Under the pieces are notes generated by a model, which had not been told where the DNA came from, did no database searches, and worked only from the letters and a program-made list of their open reading frames with translations. 38,585 nucleotides of DNA from MWFE01 sp964481075 (GTDB lineage Bacteria; Bacteroidota; Bacteroidia; Bacteroidales; Tenuifilaceae). Shown here piece by piece: positions 30,862-38,585 of the stretch. The stretch spans positions 1 to 38,585 of the forward strand of contig CAYZSD010000009.1 in assembly GCA_964481075.1 (NCBI GenBank). Direction: 5' to 3'. Made by a program: the position numbers and the translations under genes. Within the stretch, counting starts at the first letter, position 1, and every line of letters starts with the position of its first letter.

Positions 30862-33636
30862 TTATTGGACAGCATAATTCAAAACAAAACCAGCAGATGA
30901 GCCAACAATAAGATTGAATGTTGTTCGGGTGTTAGCAAATTGCCCAATACTAAAAGGTGTAATACCCTTTAGAGGAAATCCCTTATAAATGCTGCCGTTG
31001 CCATTTATTAGGAATATCTGAGAAGCATCGGAACTCACAACCCCAATTTTTCGGTCACGAGCACCAAAATGAAAGTAAATAATCTTTGGATTTAGTTCAT
31101 TTTCAAATTTATGCGAAATCAATTCACGTCCGTTATTATCAAAAACTAGAAGTTTATTCCCTTCAAGGAAAATAAAATCTCGATTACCATCTCCGTTCAC
31201 ATCCTGACATTCGAATGTGTGATTAGCGCTAAACTTACCAAGCGATAGCAGTTCAACTTCACCGTTTAAACCAATCAACCTAACATTTCCTTGACTATCG
31301 GATGTAGCGAGTCTGGCAGGTTTGTTGCGCGAACCCTCAATCAAAGCGATTGTGCCATTTATTGCTGGTTGAAAGAACTGGCTTAGTTTAACCCTTTCGT
31401 TTCCTCTTCGATCAAGAATATAAACCCTATTCTCATCAGAAACAACAATATAGTCGCGCCCACCACTTGCGAAATGCTGAATGACCTTTGTTACAGCCTT
31501 TTCTGTTCTATCAAAGGCCCAACCGGCAATAAGGTTTCCTTTTCTATCGTAGGGATAAATTTTCCTGTCTTCGCCAGCAACAAAGAAACGGTAATCGCGA
31601 TTTCCCTCATAATCGAAAACCGCAACGGGATTAGTTGCCGGAGAGCGGAGTTTGACGGGAAAACCTTCAACATTATTTCCATTCCTGTCAACAAGGTAAA
31701 GGAAGGTTCTGGTATTGAACAGGAGCTGTAACCGGCCGTTTCGAAGGATATCAACCTGATTTACCTCGCCTATTATTGGCTCCTGAATTGGCCTTTTCCA
31801 TAGGACTCGACCGACATCGTTAATGAGGTATAGGTTGTTCTTGTTGTCCTGAACAAATATTTCACGATTCTGAGTGTTGTGATTTATCACAAGCTGGGGC
31901 TTCATGGAGAAGGTGGTGTCGAGCTTTGTTTCCCAAACTGTTTTTGGCGTTTGATCGAGATATGGACTATAACGAGCGAATACATTGTTGAAAATCATTC
32001 CTTTCCCGCTGGTAAGCTGTATTCCAATTCCTTGTATTGTTTGGGCAACCTCAATTCGTGCGAGAAGTCGTGAGGCAGTGTTTGTTTCAAGCATCTTGCC
32101 GTAAAGCATTTCGGCTTTTCCAGGGTTAATGTATGCTGTGAAGTTCGACTCGAGCGATAAACCTTCGGAAAAAGCCTTAAATGATTCATCGCCCGCAAGA
32201 TGCTTGTTGTGAATGTTGGCTAGAATAAGCCTTGAAAGGGCTTCCACAGAGTTTCCAAAAACCACGTAGGTATCAATAAATGTAAAGTACTGCTCGTTTG
32301 ACTCTGAGAAGACGTTTCCAAATAAGGCACGATGAAATCCCGTTAAAGGGAAACGATATATTCTTACTGATTTCTCACGATCAACAACAAAATCCCTTTC
32401 GAACGATGATAGATTCTGGTTATTTTTCCTTGCAAAAGAACTTATCGCATTTATAAGTTCCTGTCGTGCAAAACTCTGACTTTTAACACGTGTGGCAACA
32501 AACCAGCAGTTATGATAGCTCAAACCATCAAAGGGGATGAATGCTAAGGAGAGTTCTGAGTCGAATATCGATTTATACAGTTCAACTAAATTTGTCCCCA
32601 ACTGTCTCGATTCCTTATCAATGCTGTGTTTGTAGGCATGAATTAATCCAAAACCCTCAAGATATTTTTGGTATGATGTAAGGTAGGTGTTTAAATCAGA
32701 TATGCCATAATGAATGAGAGCTGCTGTCTGGGCAGGAAGCACAGCTGGAACTTTCACGGATACAGGTTTCTGCTTCTCAAAAACCCTGAAGAAAGTATTA
32801 AGCGTATCGCTCACCTGACCAAACCCATTCAGATAGAATGAGTCGTTACGTATGGTGAGATCCAGCTCACTCCAGGTACCAATCCTGGAAAGATTTCTAA
32901 ATCCCTTCCGTTGCCCTGTGTGAATACTGTTTAAAAACAACATGGGTAGTTTCTGGTGATTAATAAATACGTTTGCCACCACCTTAGTCCCTGCTGTCCG
33001 AAGAACATTAACGAAAGATGCATCGTCAAGCAATGAGACCTGAGATTCCATCTGTCCAATGGCAGACTCAATCATCAAACGTGATGAACTTACCAAAACT
33101 ACACCTTTATGAAGAGCTATAGAAATAACAGTTTCATTGGGACGACTTTTCCTTGAAAAAGTATAGATATCAGCGTCACTATAATCTTTTATCGATTGAG
33201 TATAATCCTTTGAAAAAATATCGGAAATCAACGTTTTTACATCGGATGTTTTTAATCGCTCAGGAACATTTGCCAGAAATATGAGCGAACCATCACCGTT
33301 TCCAACGGGATGTGCCGAGATATAAATACTATTGTCGATAATAAGCTGTGAAAAAATTTGTGAATGGTTTTTTAGAGAATCAAAGAAAGAGAACAACTCA
33401 TCGGTCTTTGCAATCCACTGAAACCCCTTCATTCCGTTCCAAAATGGATTTACACGGTGAAGCTGCTCCTTAAGTCGGCCAAAGGAGTTTGCCTTTACAA
33501 CAACTGCTGCATCGATGGGGATTGCTTTAATAGCTTCAGAAGTAGGCTTTTTTAAGGGTACAATTAGAAAGTAAAGCCCTCCTAAAGCAGAAGCAATCAG
33601 CAGAATTGAAATAAAGAAAATAAAATATCTTCGCAC
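30862..33636 (-). CDS. Membrane-anchored protein with C-terminal beta-propeller
   Basis: The product is about 924 residues. One N-terminal helix (RYFIFFISILLIASALGGLY) is followed by a long extracytoplasmic region starting AIPIDAAVVVKANSFG, resembling the DUF3352-like proteins of Bacteroidota. The C-terminal third (from about NREIFVQDNKNNLYLIND) is a series of ~45-50-residue blades with 'Y-DR-GN' turns and one VNGDGNRDF calcium-like loop. The frame has no early ATG. A -7 promoter element at 33679-33686 overlaps the first possible start (TTG, 33681), so GTG at 33636 is chosen; TTG at 33645 is an alternative. Its function is unknown; a surface or periplasmic sensor or scaffold role is a guess. 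Confidence 0.7.
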   Translation of the reverse strand: MRRYFIFFISILLIASALGGLYFLIVPLKKPTSEAIKAIPIDAAVVVKANSFGRLKEQLHRVNPFWNGMKGFQWIAKTDELFSFFDSLKNHSQIFSQLIIDNSIYISAHPVGNGDGSLIFLANVPERLKTSDVKTLISDIFSKDYTQSIKDYSDADIYTFSRKSRPNETVISIALHKGVVLVSSSRLMIESAIGQMESQVSLLDDASFVNVLRTAGTKVVANVFINHQKLPMLFLNSIHTGQRKGFRNLSRIGTWSELDLTIRNDSFYLNGFGQVSDTLNTFFRVFEKQKPVSVKVPAVLPAQTAALIHYGISDLNTYLTSYQKYLEGFGLIHAYKHSIDKESRQLGTNLVELYKSIFDSELSLAFIPFDGLSYHNCWFVATRVKSQSFARQELINAISSFARKNNQNLSSFERDFVVDREKSVRIYRFPLTGFHRALFGNVFSESNEQYFTFIDTYVVFGNSVEALSRLILANIHNKHLAGDESFKAFSEGLSLESNFTAYINPGKAEMLYGKMLETNTASRLLARIEVAQTIQGIGIQLTSGKGMIFNNVFARYSPYLDQTPKTVWETKLDTTFSMKPQLVINHNTQNREIFVQDNKNNLYLINDVGRVLWKRPIQEPIIGEVNQVDILRNGRLQLLFNTRTFLYLVDRNGNNVEGFPVKLRSPATNPVAVFDYEGNRDYRFFVAGEDRKIYPYDRKGNLIAGWAFDRTEKAVTKVIQHFASGGRDYIVVSDENRVYILDRRGNERVKLSQFFQPAINGTIALIEGSRNKPARLATSDSQGNVRLIGLNGEVELLSLGKFSANHTFECQDVNGDGNRDFIFLEGNKLLVFDNNGRELISHKFENELNPKIIYFHFGARDRKIGVVSSDASQIFLINGNGSIYKGFPLKGITPFSIGQFANTRTTFNLIVGSSAGFVLNYAVQ

Positions 33637-33678
33637 TTGAAACAAAATGTTACATAAATCAACCAAACATCTAATCTG

Positions 33679-33686
33679 CAAAGGTA
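33679..33686 (-). promoter_or_regulatory. -7 promoter element of the beta-propeller gene
   Basis: On the minus strand this reads TACCTTTG, an exact TAnnTTTG match. It places the transcription start near 33672 and makes a downstream GTG or TTG the translation start. Confidence 0.4.
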
Positions 33687-33837
33687 TAAGGAATATGTAA
33701 AAAAACTAGTTACATTTAGCTAAATAGCGTCAATGTGTTACTTTTTGAAATATATGCCTTATTTTTATCCGTTAACAATAACCATGTTGGTTTTTTTACG
33801 TTTAACGAACATGTAATCGCTAAAGCATAAATTATCA

Positions 33838-35055
33838 ATGACACGTCTTTCACCGAATCAAGAGTTCCCGTTTGTAAAAGGTTTAATGCCTCAAGAAGAA
33901 ATGCTTGAAGTTGGGAAGCAAACCCAGCGGCTTGTAATTGGTATCCCTTCTGAAAGCGATAAAACAGAGAGCAGAATCCCACTTACGCCCGAAGCAGTTG
34001 AACAGCTTGTTAGCCACGGGCATGAGATTATTATTGAAAAGGGTGCAGGCAATCTTGCAAACTACAACGATCATAACTACAGTGAGAAAGGTGGTCTTAT
34101 TGTAGAAACCAAGCAGGAAGTTTTTAAGGCCCAGATTATACTGAAGGTTTCGCCCCTTCTTTCAGAAGAAATTGATATGCTTTCAGAAAGTCAGGTTGTT
34201 ATTTCTTCGTTGCATCTAACAAACAAGGCAGGAGACCATATCCGAAACCTGATGAAGAAAAAAACAACGGCAATAGCCTACGAAAGCATTCGAGATCAGG
34301 ATGGTGCATACCCTGTTGTTCGAGCCATGAGCTCAATTGCAGGAAGCACATCTATTCTAGTTGCAGCCGAATACCTTAGCAATGTCAATAAAGGGAAAGG
34401 GGTAATTCTTGGTGGAATCTCAGGGATTACACCAACAGAGGTTGTTATTCTTGGTGCGGGTACTGCTGGCGAATTTGCAGCCCGAGCTGCATTGGGGCTT
34501 GGCGCAAATGTTAAGCTTTTCGACGACTCAATAAAACGTCTTATGTATCTTCAAGACGTGCTTGGCCAAAGACTATACACCTCCATCTTCCACAAGCAGG
34601 TTCTTGAGCGGGTTTTGAAAACTGCCGATGTAGTTATAGGCGCAATACTCCCCGAAGAGATGAAGGGTCGATTAATTATCACCGAGGATCAGGTAATGGT
34701 AATGAAAAAGGGCTCCGTTATTGTAGATCTTAGCATCGACAAGGGCGGCTGTTTCGAAACATCTGAACCTCGCGACCACAGCAACCCTGCATTCGAAAAA
34801 CACGGTGTTATTCATTACTGCGTACCAAACATTTCCGCACGAGTTGCTCGAACTTCTTCCATTGCCATGAGCAATGTGTTCGCACCGCTCTTGTCAGAAA
34901 TTGGTGAAATGGGAGGTATTAGGCAACAGCTAAAGGATGACCCAGGGTTGAGACACGGTGTTTACATCTATAACGGTATTCTAACAAACGCTTATCTGGG
35001 AAATCTATATAACATCCCTTCGCGTGATATCAATTTGCTGATGGCCGCATTTTAG
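33838..35055 (+). CDS. ald: Alanine dehydrogenase family protein
   Basis: The 405-residue protein interconverts L-alanine and pyruvate plus ammonia with NAD. It has an N-terminal extension of about 30 residues before the usual start (RLVIGIPSESDKTESRIPLT), as in Bacteroidota members. Substrate-side residues R46 (ESRIPLTP) and K103 (ILKVSPL) are present, and H126 (SSLHL) and D301 (LSIDKGGCFE) match the catalytic histidine and aspartate of Ald. The NAD fold is VVILGAGTAGEFAARAA (G206, G208, G211). It is monocistronic and convergent with the T9SS protein gene. Confidence 0.9.
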   Translation: MTRLSPNQEFPFVKGLMPQEEMLEVGKQTQRLVIGIPSESDKTESRIPLTPEAVEQLVSHGHEIIIEKGAGNLANYNDHNYSEKGGLIVETKQEVFKAQIILKVSPLLSEEIDMLSESQVVISSLHLTNKAGDHIRNLMKKKTTAIAYESIRDQDGAYPVVRAMSSIAGSTSILVAAEYLSNVNKGKGVILGGISGITPTEVVILGAGTAGEFAARAALGLGANVKLFDDSIKRLMYLQDVLGQRLYTSIFHKQVLERVLKTADVVIGAILPEEMKGRLIITEDQVMVMKKGSVIVDLSIDKGGCFETSEPRDHSNPAFEKHGVIHYCVPNISARVARTSSIAMSNVFAPLLSEIGEMGGIRQQLKDDPGLRHGVYIYNGILTNAYLGNLYNIPSRDINLLMAAF

Positions 35056-35077
35056 TTAACAATGTCACTGAAGCAAG

Positions 35078-38000
35078 TTATTTAATGTAAACTACACGTT
35101 TAGACTCGATTAACTCACCAGTTGTCATTCGTATAATGTAAACCCCACTAGGTAAATACTTTGCTTTAGCATTCCACTCAATGGTATGTAAGCCAACGTC
35201 CACTTCCCTGTCAATCAACACCTCTACAATCTTTCCAAATAGATCTATAGCTTCAAGTTTTACCCGATTGCTACTAGAATTATGAAATGAAATGGTTACA
35301 CATCCACTAAACGGATTGGGGCTTATATTAATAAACTGAGATTTTGCGAAAAGAATTTTATCATAGTTTACATCGGTTACAGCTTGAAGTGTGAAGAGCA
35401 ATGAGCCGTTTGGCTCAAAGATTATTGGGTTTCCGTCAATTGAAACAAGATTAACAACGTATTCTTGATTGTTTAGTTGGCTATTCCTAATCTTTATTTT
35501 AATCCTATTGCCTTGTGTAAAACCATCTTTTTCAGTAGTGTATGGATCATCGTGTGTGGCTGTTATGGTAAAAGTTTGCCCATTGTTTTCTGAAACTACA
35601 TGAAGCCCGACACAGACATCTCCATCAAAAACGCCTATTTGAGTACCAGCGGGTAAAGCTTCGCCGTCAAGTGTGGCAGAGTGAACATACAGGTTCATGT
35701 GATTAATTCCCATGCCCTTCCATGAAGGATTAAAGAATAAACCAGAGTAATCAGTTGTTTTTTGGGGCTCGAATCTAGTGCCCCCTTCATTAAGAACAGC
35801 ATCATCGCTCAATCTAATCCTATAACCCTGACCTGAAAATAAATCGCCAATACTATTTATCCATCCAAAGTTGGGGAGGTACTCCATAGCGGCACCTGTT
35901 TGCGATTGCACCTTTTGTAAAACTTCGTTTTCAATTAGTGGGTCAAGGTATTGTACAACATTTTGCTGATTTATATAGGGATAACCCATTATGTTCCACC
36001 CTTCAATTAATGGAATCTCAATATTCCCAGCCAACGATTCACCTGTGATAGTGAAAATTGAAAGGTTTGTAACCTTAATCAAATATCCTTGAGCAGGGTT
36101 GACATTGCCAATCATGTTAACCCATTCATTGTTAATGTATTCCAAGGCGTTTCCCCATTGATCCTGAACTTTTATTAAACGGTTTGTAGCAATTAATGGC
36201 TCAAGGATGTTAAGCATATCTGCATTTTCTGGGATTATATAAGTAGAGAATATATTCCAACCGCTCTGAAGACTAATGATTTGTGCATCTTCTACAATGT
36301 CTATTTCAAACTCCACATGAATCGTATGATTTTCAGTTACGTTCACAAACTCGTAAGCCTCAACCGNNNNNNNNNNNNNNNNNNNNNNNNNNNNNNNNNN
36401 NNNNNNNNNNNNNNNNNNNNNNNNNNNNNNNNNNNNNNNNNNNNNNNNNNNNNNNNNNNNNNNNNNAGCTCTCAACCGCCCCAACGCTCTCGCCATCAAC
36501 AAGAACATCCAAGGCATGGTAACCTATGTTGGGTGAAATCGTAAATAGTTGACCCGAACCGTAGGTAACCTCAACATCGCCTTCTGGCGAAATGGTTCCG
36601 TTTTCACCAACAGTGGCGGTGATGATTAGCGTATCGATAACAAATTCTACGTGTATCGTATGGTTTGCTGTAACATTAGCAAATTCGTAGGTTGTAACCG
36701 ACCCAACATCCTCGCCATCAACAAGTAAGGAATGAATGTGGTAACCTATGTCGGGTTGTAAATCGAATAGTTGGTTATTCCCTTCATCAACAAGAATTTC
36801 ACCAACAGGAATAATAGCCCCATGCTCAGAATTTGAGGCTGTTATAGTGTAATATGGAACGAAGTTAAACCCATGTATATATGTTTGGCTAAAGTTTCCT
36901 CTTTCATCACAGGCTCTTATACCCAACATATTAACACCATAATCCAATCCATCAAGTATAGGGTTGATGGTTGTATCCAGTTCAATGCACGGTTCGAGGG
37001 AAATCCTAATCCCATTTTCAAATTCAGGATCGTTGTTGAGGTAATACTCAATAAAAGAAAGGTTTACAGGTTGACCGTTGGGGAAATCTTCTTCAGCAAA
37101 GAATCTATGAATGTGAGTTTGCCCCCACGTATTGCTATTCATCGCCCTTATCCCAACAATATGCGAGCCTGAATTTATCTCTGGAATCTGCAACAAGGGC
37201 ATTATTTGAATTTCTGAAGAAGAAGAAACCTCAATGGTATTTGAGTTTCCATACCCAGAGTCAGTATCTACAAAGAACTCTAAAGTAGTAACATCTTCAA
37301 GGTCAGTATTTGTATTGCTATCATCAACTAAAAAACGGAGAATTTGCGTTGACCCCCAGGCTCTCAGACTCTTGGCTCTTATGCCAATGCAACGATAGCC
37401 CTCTTGTAATGAAGAAATATCTAGAATTGGTGATATCGTTAATTGTTCAACGGGGGAAATATCAATTGACAAACTTTCTTCAAAACCTGCATCCGAATCA
37501 AAGAAATACTCTATCTGAGTAACATTCATAAAATCAGGGTCAATTGGCGAATTGTCAATGTAAAACCTCATGAAATACGTATGCCCCCATGTATTCTCGT
37601 CCTTTACTCTTACGCCAATAACGTGGCTTCCTTCTGATAATTCTGTCAGGTTGATTAATAGAGAAAGTTGAACCTCGGTCTCTCCTTCGAAGGATATTTC
37701 ATTTCCAGCATTGTAGCCAACATCTTCATCGATAAAATACTCAACCGTTGTAAGTGTTGGGGTGGATTCCTCGTCGAGCAGTTGGTTGACGAAGAAACGG
37801 TGGATAGCAGTGTGCCCCCAACCACTTTCGCCATTCTTTGCCCTTATTCCGATTGTGTGCATTTTGTTCGGCTCAAGGCCCTCAATCACAGCATTGAAAA
37901 TTGTCTCGAAACTTGTTTCTTCACTCACTTCTAATGCTGTAGCGTTTCCAAAGCCAGGATCAACGTTAATAAAATACTCTATCCCTGTAATCAAATCAAT

Positions 38001-38078
38001 GGATTCCTGTGCACAAATTTGCCCATAAGCAAAGCACAAAACAAACGGAAAGGATAATATGTGTAATATTCGCCTCAT
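35078..38078 (-). CDS. Large T9SS-secreted repeat protein, interrupted by an assembly gap
   Basis: The gene starts with a signal peptide (MRRILHILSFPFVLCFAYGQICAQ by position 38078-38007). Five ~85-residue modules follow, each built on '(I/V/L)EYF-D-D-G-G' and ending 'IGIRAK...WG-T...RFFV'. Next are InlB-B/Flg_new-like repeats ('GTISPEGD', 'YEFANVTANHTIHVEF') that contain the N gap at 36367-36466, then two 'GWNI' repeats, a beta domain, and a Por-type type IX sorting domain with NPFSG, IDLFGK, LPSGVYIIRM and KRVVYIK. The reading frames on the two sides of the gap differ because the gap length is a placeholder. The protein should be exported and attached to the cell surface or released. Confidence 0.85.
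36367..36466. other. Scaffold gap of 100 N
   Basis: Exactly 100 undetermined bases sit inside the InlB-like repeat array. The sequences on both sides carry the same repeat position (right flank ends GAVES, left flank begins VEAYEF in protein sense, both with CGGTTGAG in the DNA). The assembly therefore most likely collapsed at least one repeat unit of about 222 bp. Confidence 0.95.
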
Positions 38079-38088
38079 GATAAGCGAA

Positions 38089-38585
38089 TTACCTGTTCGA
38101 TTTTACTTTAATGCTGGTTGGCAAGCCCGATGCGCTTGAAGCTGAAGGAGCAGCATAGAAAAAGTAGATTGAAGGTAACGCTGGAATGCCTGAAAGAACG
38201 TAAGGGTTGCTACCTCCGAATATTCCACAATCCTCGCCCAAAACCCCATAGCCAATGGCAGGGTTTGTGCCAGCTTCTCCAATAAGTTGGTACTTGCCAT
38301 CTGTGCTAGGATTTGTCAAATCGAAAATAGTATTCATGTCAACATTCTGAAGATTATCGCTCTCAGGGAATTGAGTTGAATTTCCAATATTGTTTGTAAC
38401 AACCGACCCTGAAAACTCAAAAGGTCCCTCTAACAAAATATTGTTATGAAATGAACTATTTAGAATAGTTACCATTGAGCCAAAAACATTATTAATTATC
38501 TGAGCCTGAGAATTGCTATTCATGTGTAAGGCTGGATATACACCTCCTGAACCTGATATATTCACCAAATAGTTGTTTGATATTA
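38089..38585 (-). CDS. C-terminal part of a beta-helix-like surface protein (runs off the right edge)
   Basis: The frame is open to the window edge. The visible ~165 residues have short repeated strands (ISNNYLVNISGSGG, AQIINNVF, NSSFHNNILLEGPF) like the ends of right-handed parallel beta-helix proteins. A DLTNPSTDGKYQLIGEAGTNPAIGYG segment follows, seen at the end of such folds. It ends GLPTSIKVKSNR without a T9SS sorting domain. It lies 10 bp upstream of the T9SS repeat protein on the same strand, so the two are probably co-transcribed. The N-terminus and full function are outside the window. Confidence 0.65.
   Translation of the reverse strand, partial: ISNNYLVNISGSGGVYPALHMNSNSQAQIINNVFGSMVTILNSSFHNNILLEGPFEFSGSVVTNNIGNSTQFPESDNLQNVDMNTIFDLTNPSTDGKYQLIGEAGTNPAIGYGVLGEDCGIFGGSNPYVLSGIPALPSIYFFYAAPSASSASGLPTSIKVKSNR

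Noticed and set aside
35078..38078. Frameshift in the T9SS protein gene (different frames on the two sides)
   Set aside because: The frame change coincides exactly with the 100-N placeholder gap, so true length is unknown and no frameshift need be assumed.

Overview
The window looks like a piece of a draft or metagenome-assembled genome from the Bacteroidota, probably Bacteroidales or a close relative. The grounds are a C-terminal Por/type IX secretion sorting domain, a GldA-type ABC ATPase, a DUF4834 protein, TPR-SpoIIE sensor phosphatases, repeated matches to the Bacteroidota -7 promoter element TAnnTTTG, and intergenic space full of short palindromic and heptameric repeats. No rRNA, tRNA, CRISPR array, phage or transposase gene was recognised. 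A run of 100 N (36367-36466) is a scaffold gap.

Layout. (1) 1-3409 is an accessory, repeat-rich stretch holding two PIN-domain toxin modules: a VapBC-like pair (352-886) and a second PIN protein with a small downstream partner ORF (2467-3095). Dispersed hairpin repeats surround them, including a 304-bp direct duplication. (2) 3434-11110 holds an alpha/beta hydrolase, a cyclic 2,3-diphosphoglycerate synthetase-like GTPase, a secreted TPR/SpoIIE phosphatase and a MacB/FtsX-like permease. (3) 11194-15202 is the most interesting block: a small cysteine-containing protein, a two-cysteine DsrC, a DsrM-like cytochrome b, a DsrK-like iron-sulfur protein and a cysteine desulfurase, all on the plus strand. 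No sulfite reductase (DsrAB) is in the window. (4) 15226-18135 (minus) is an rlmN, serpin, AlbA/Schlafen-domain run. (5) 18245-19862 carries thyA and folA, separated by a gene remnant and a terminator. (6) 19894-33636 (minus) holds a membrane endonuclease/phosphatase, a single-chain restriction-modification enzyme, two rhomboid proteases, mutL, a small membrane protein, ruvC, ubiX, a gldA-like ATPase, DUF4834 and a membrane-anchored beta-propeller protein. (7) An alanine dehydrogenase (plus) is followed by a large repeat-built T9SS-secreted protein (minus, interrupted by the gap) and the C-terminal end of a beta-helix-like protein that runs off the right edge.

How the genes fit together. thyA and folA are functional partners in folate-dependent dTMP synthesis. 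mutL and ruvC serve DNA repair and recombination. The DsrC/DsrMK/cysteine desulfurase block suggests a membrane-linked sulfur relay: quinol electrons pass through cytochrome b and the noncubane Fe-S protein to the two-cysteine arm of DsrC, with sulfur possibly loaded by the desulfurase. This reading is inference from gene content, because no terminal sulfite reductase is visible here.
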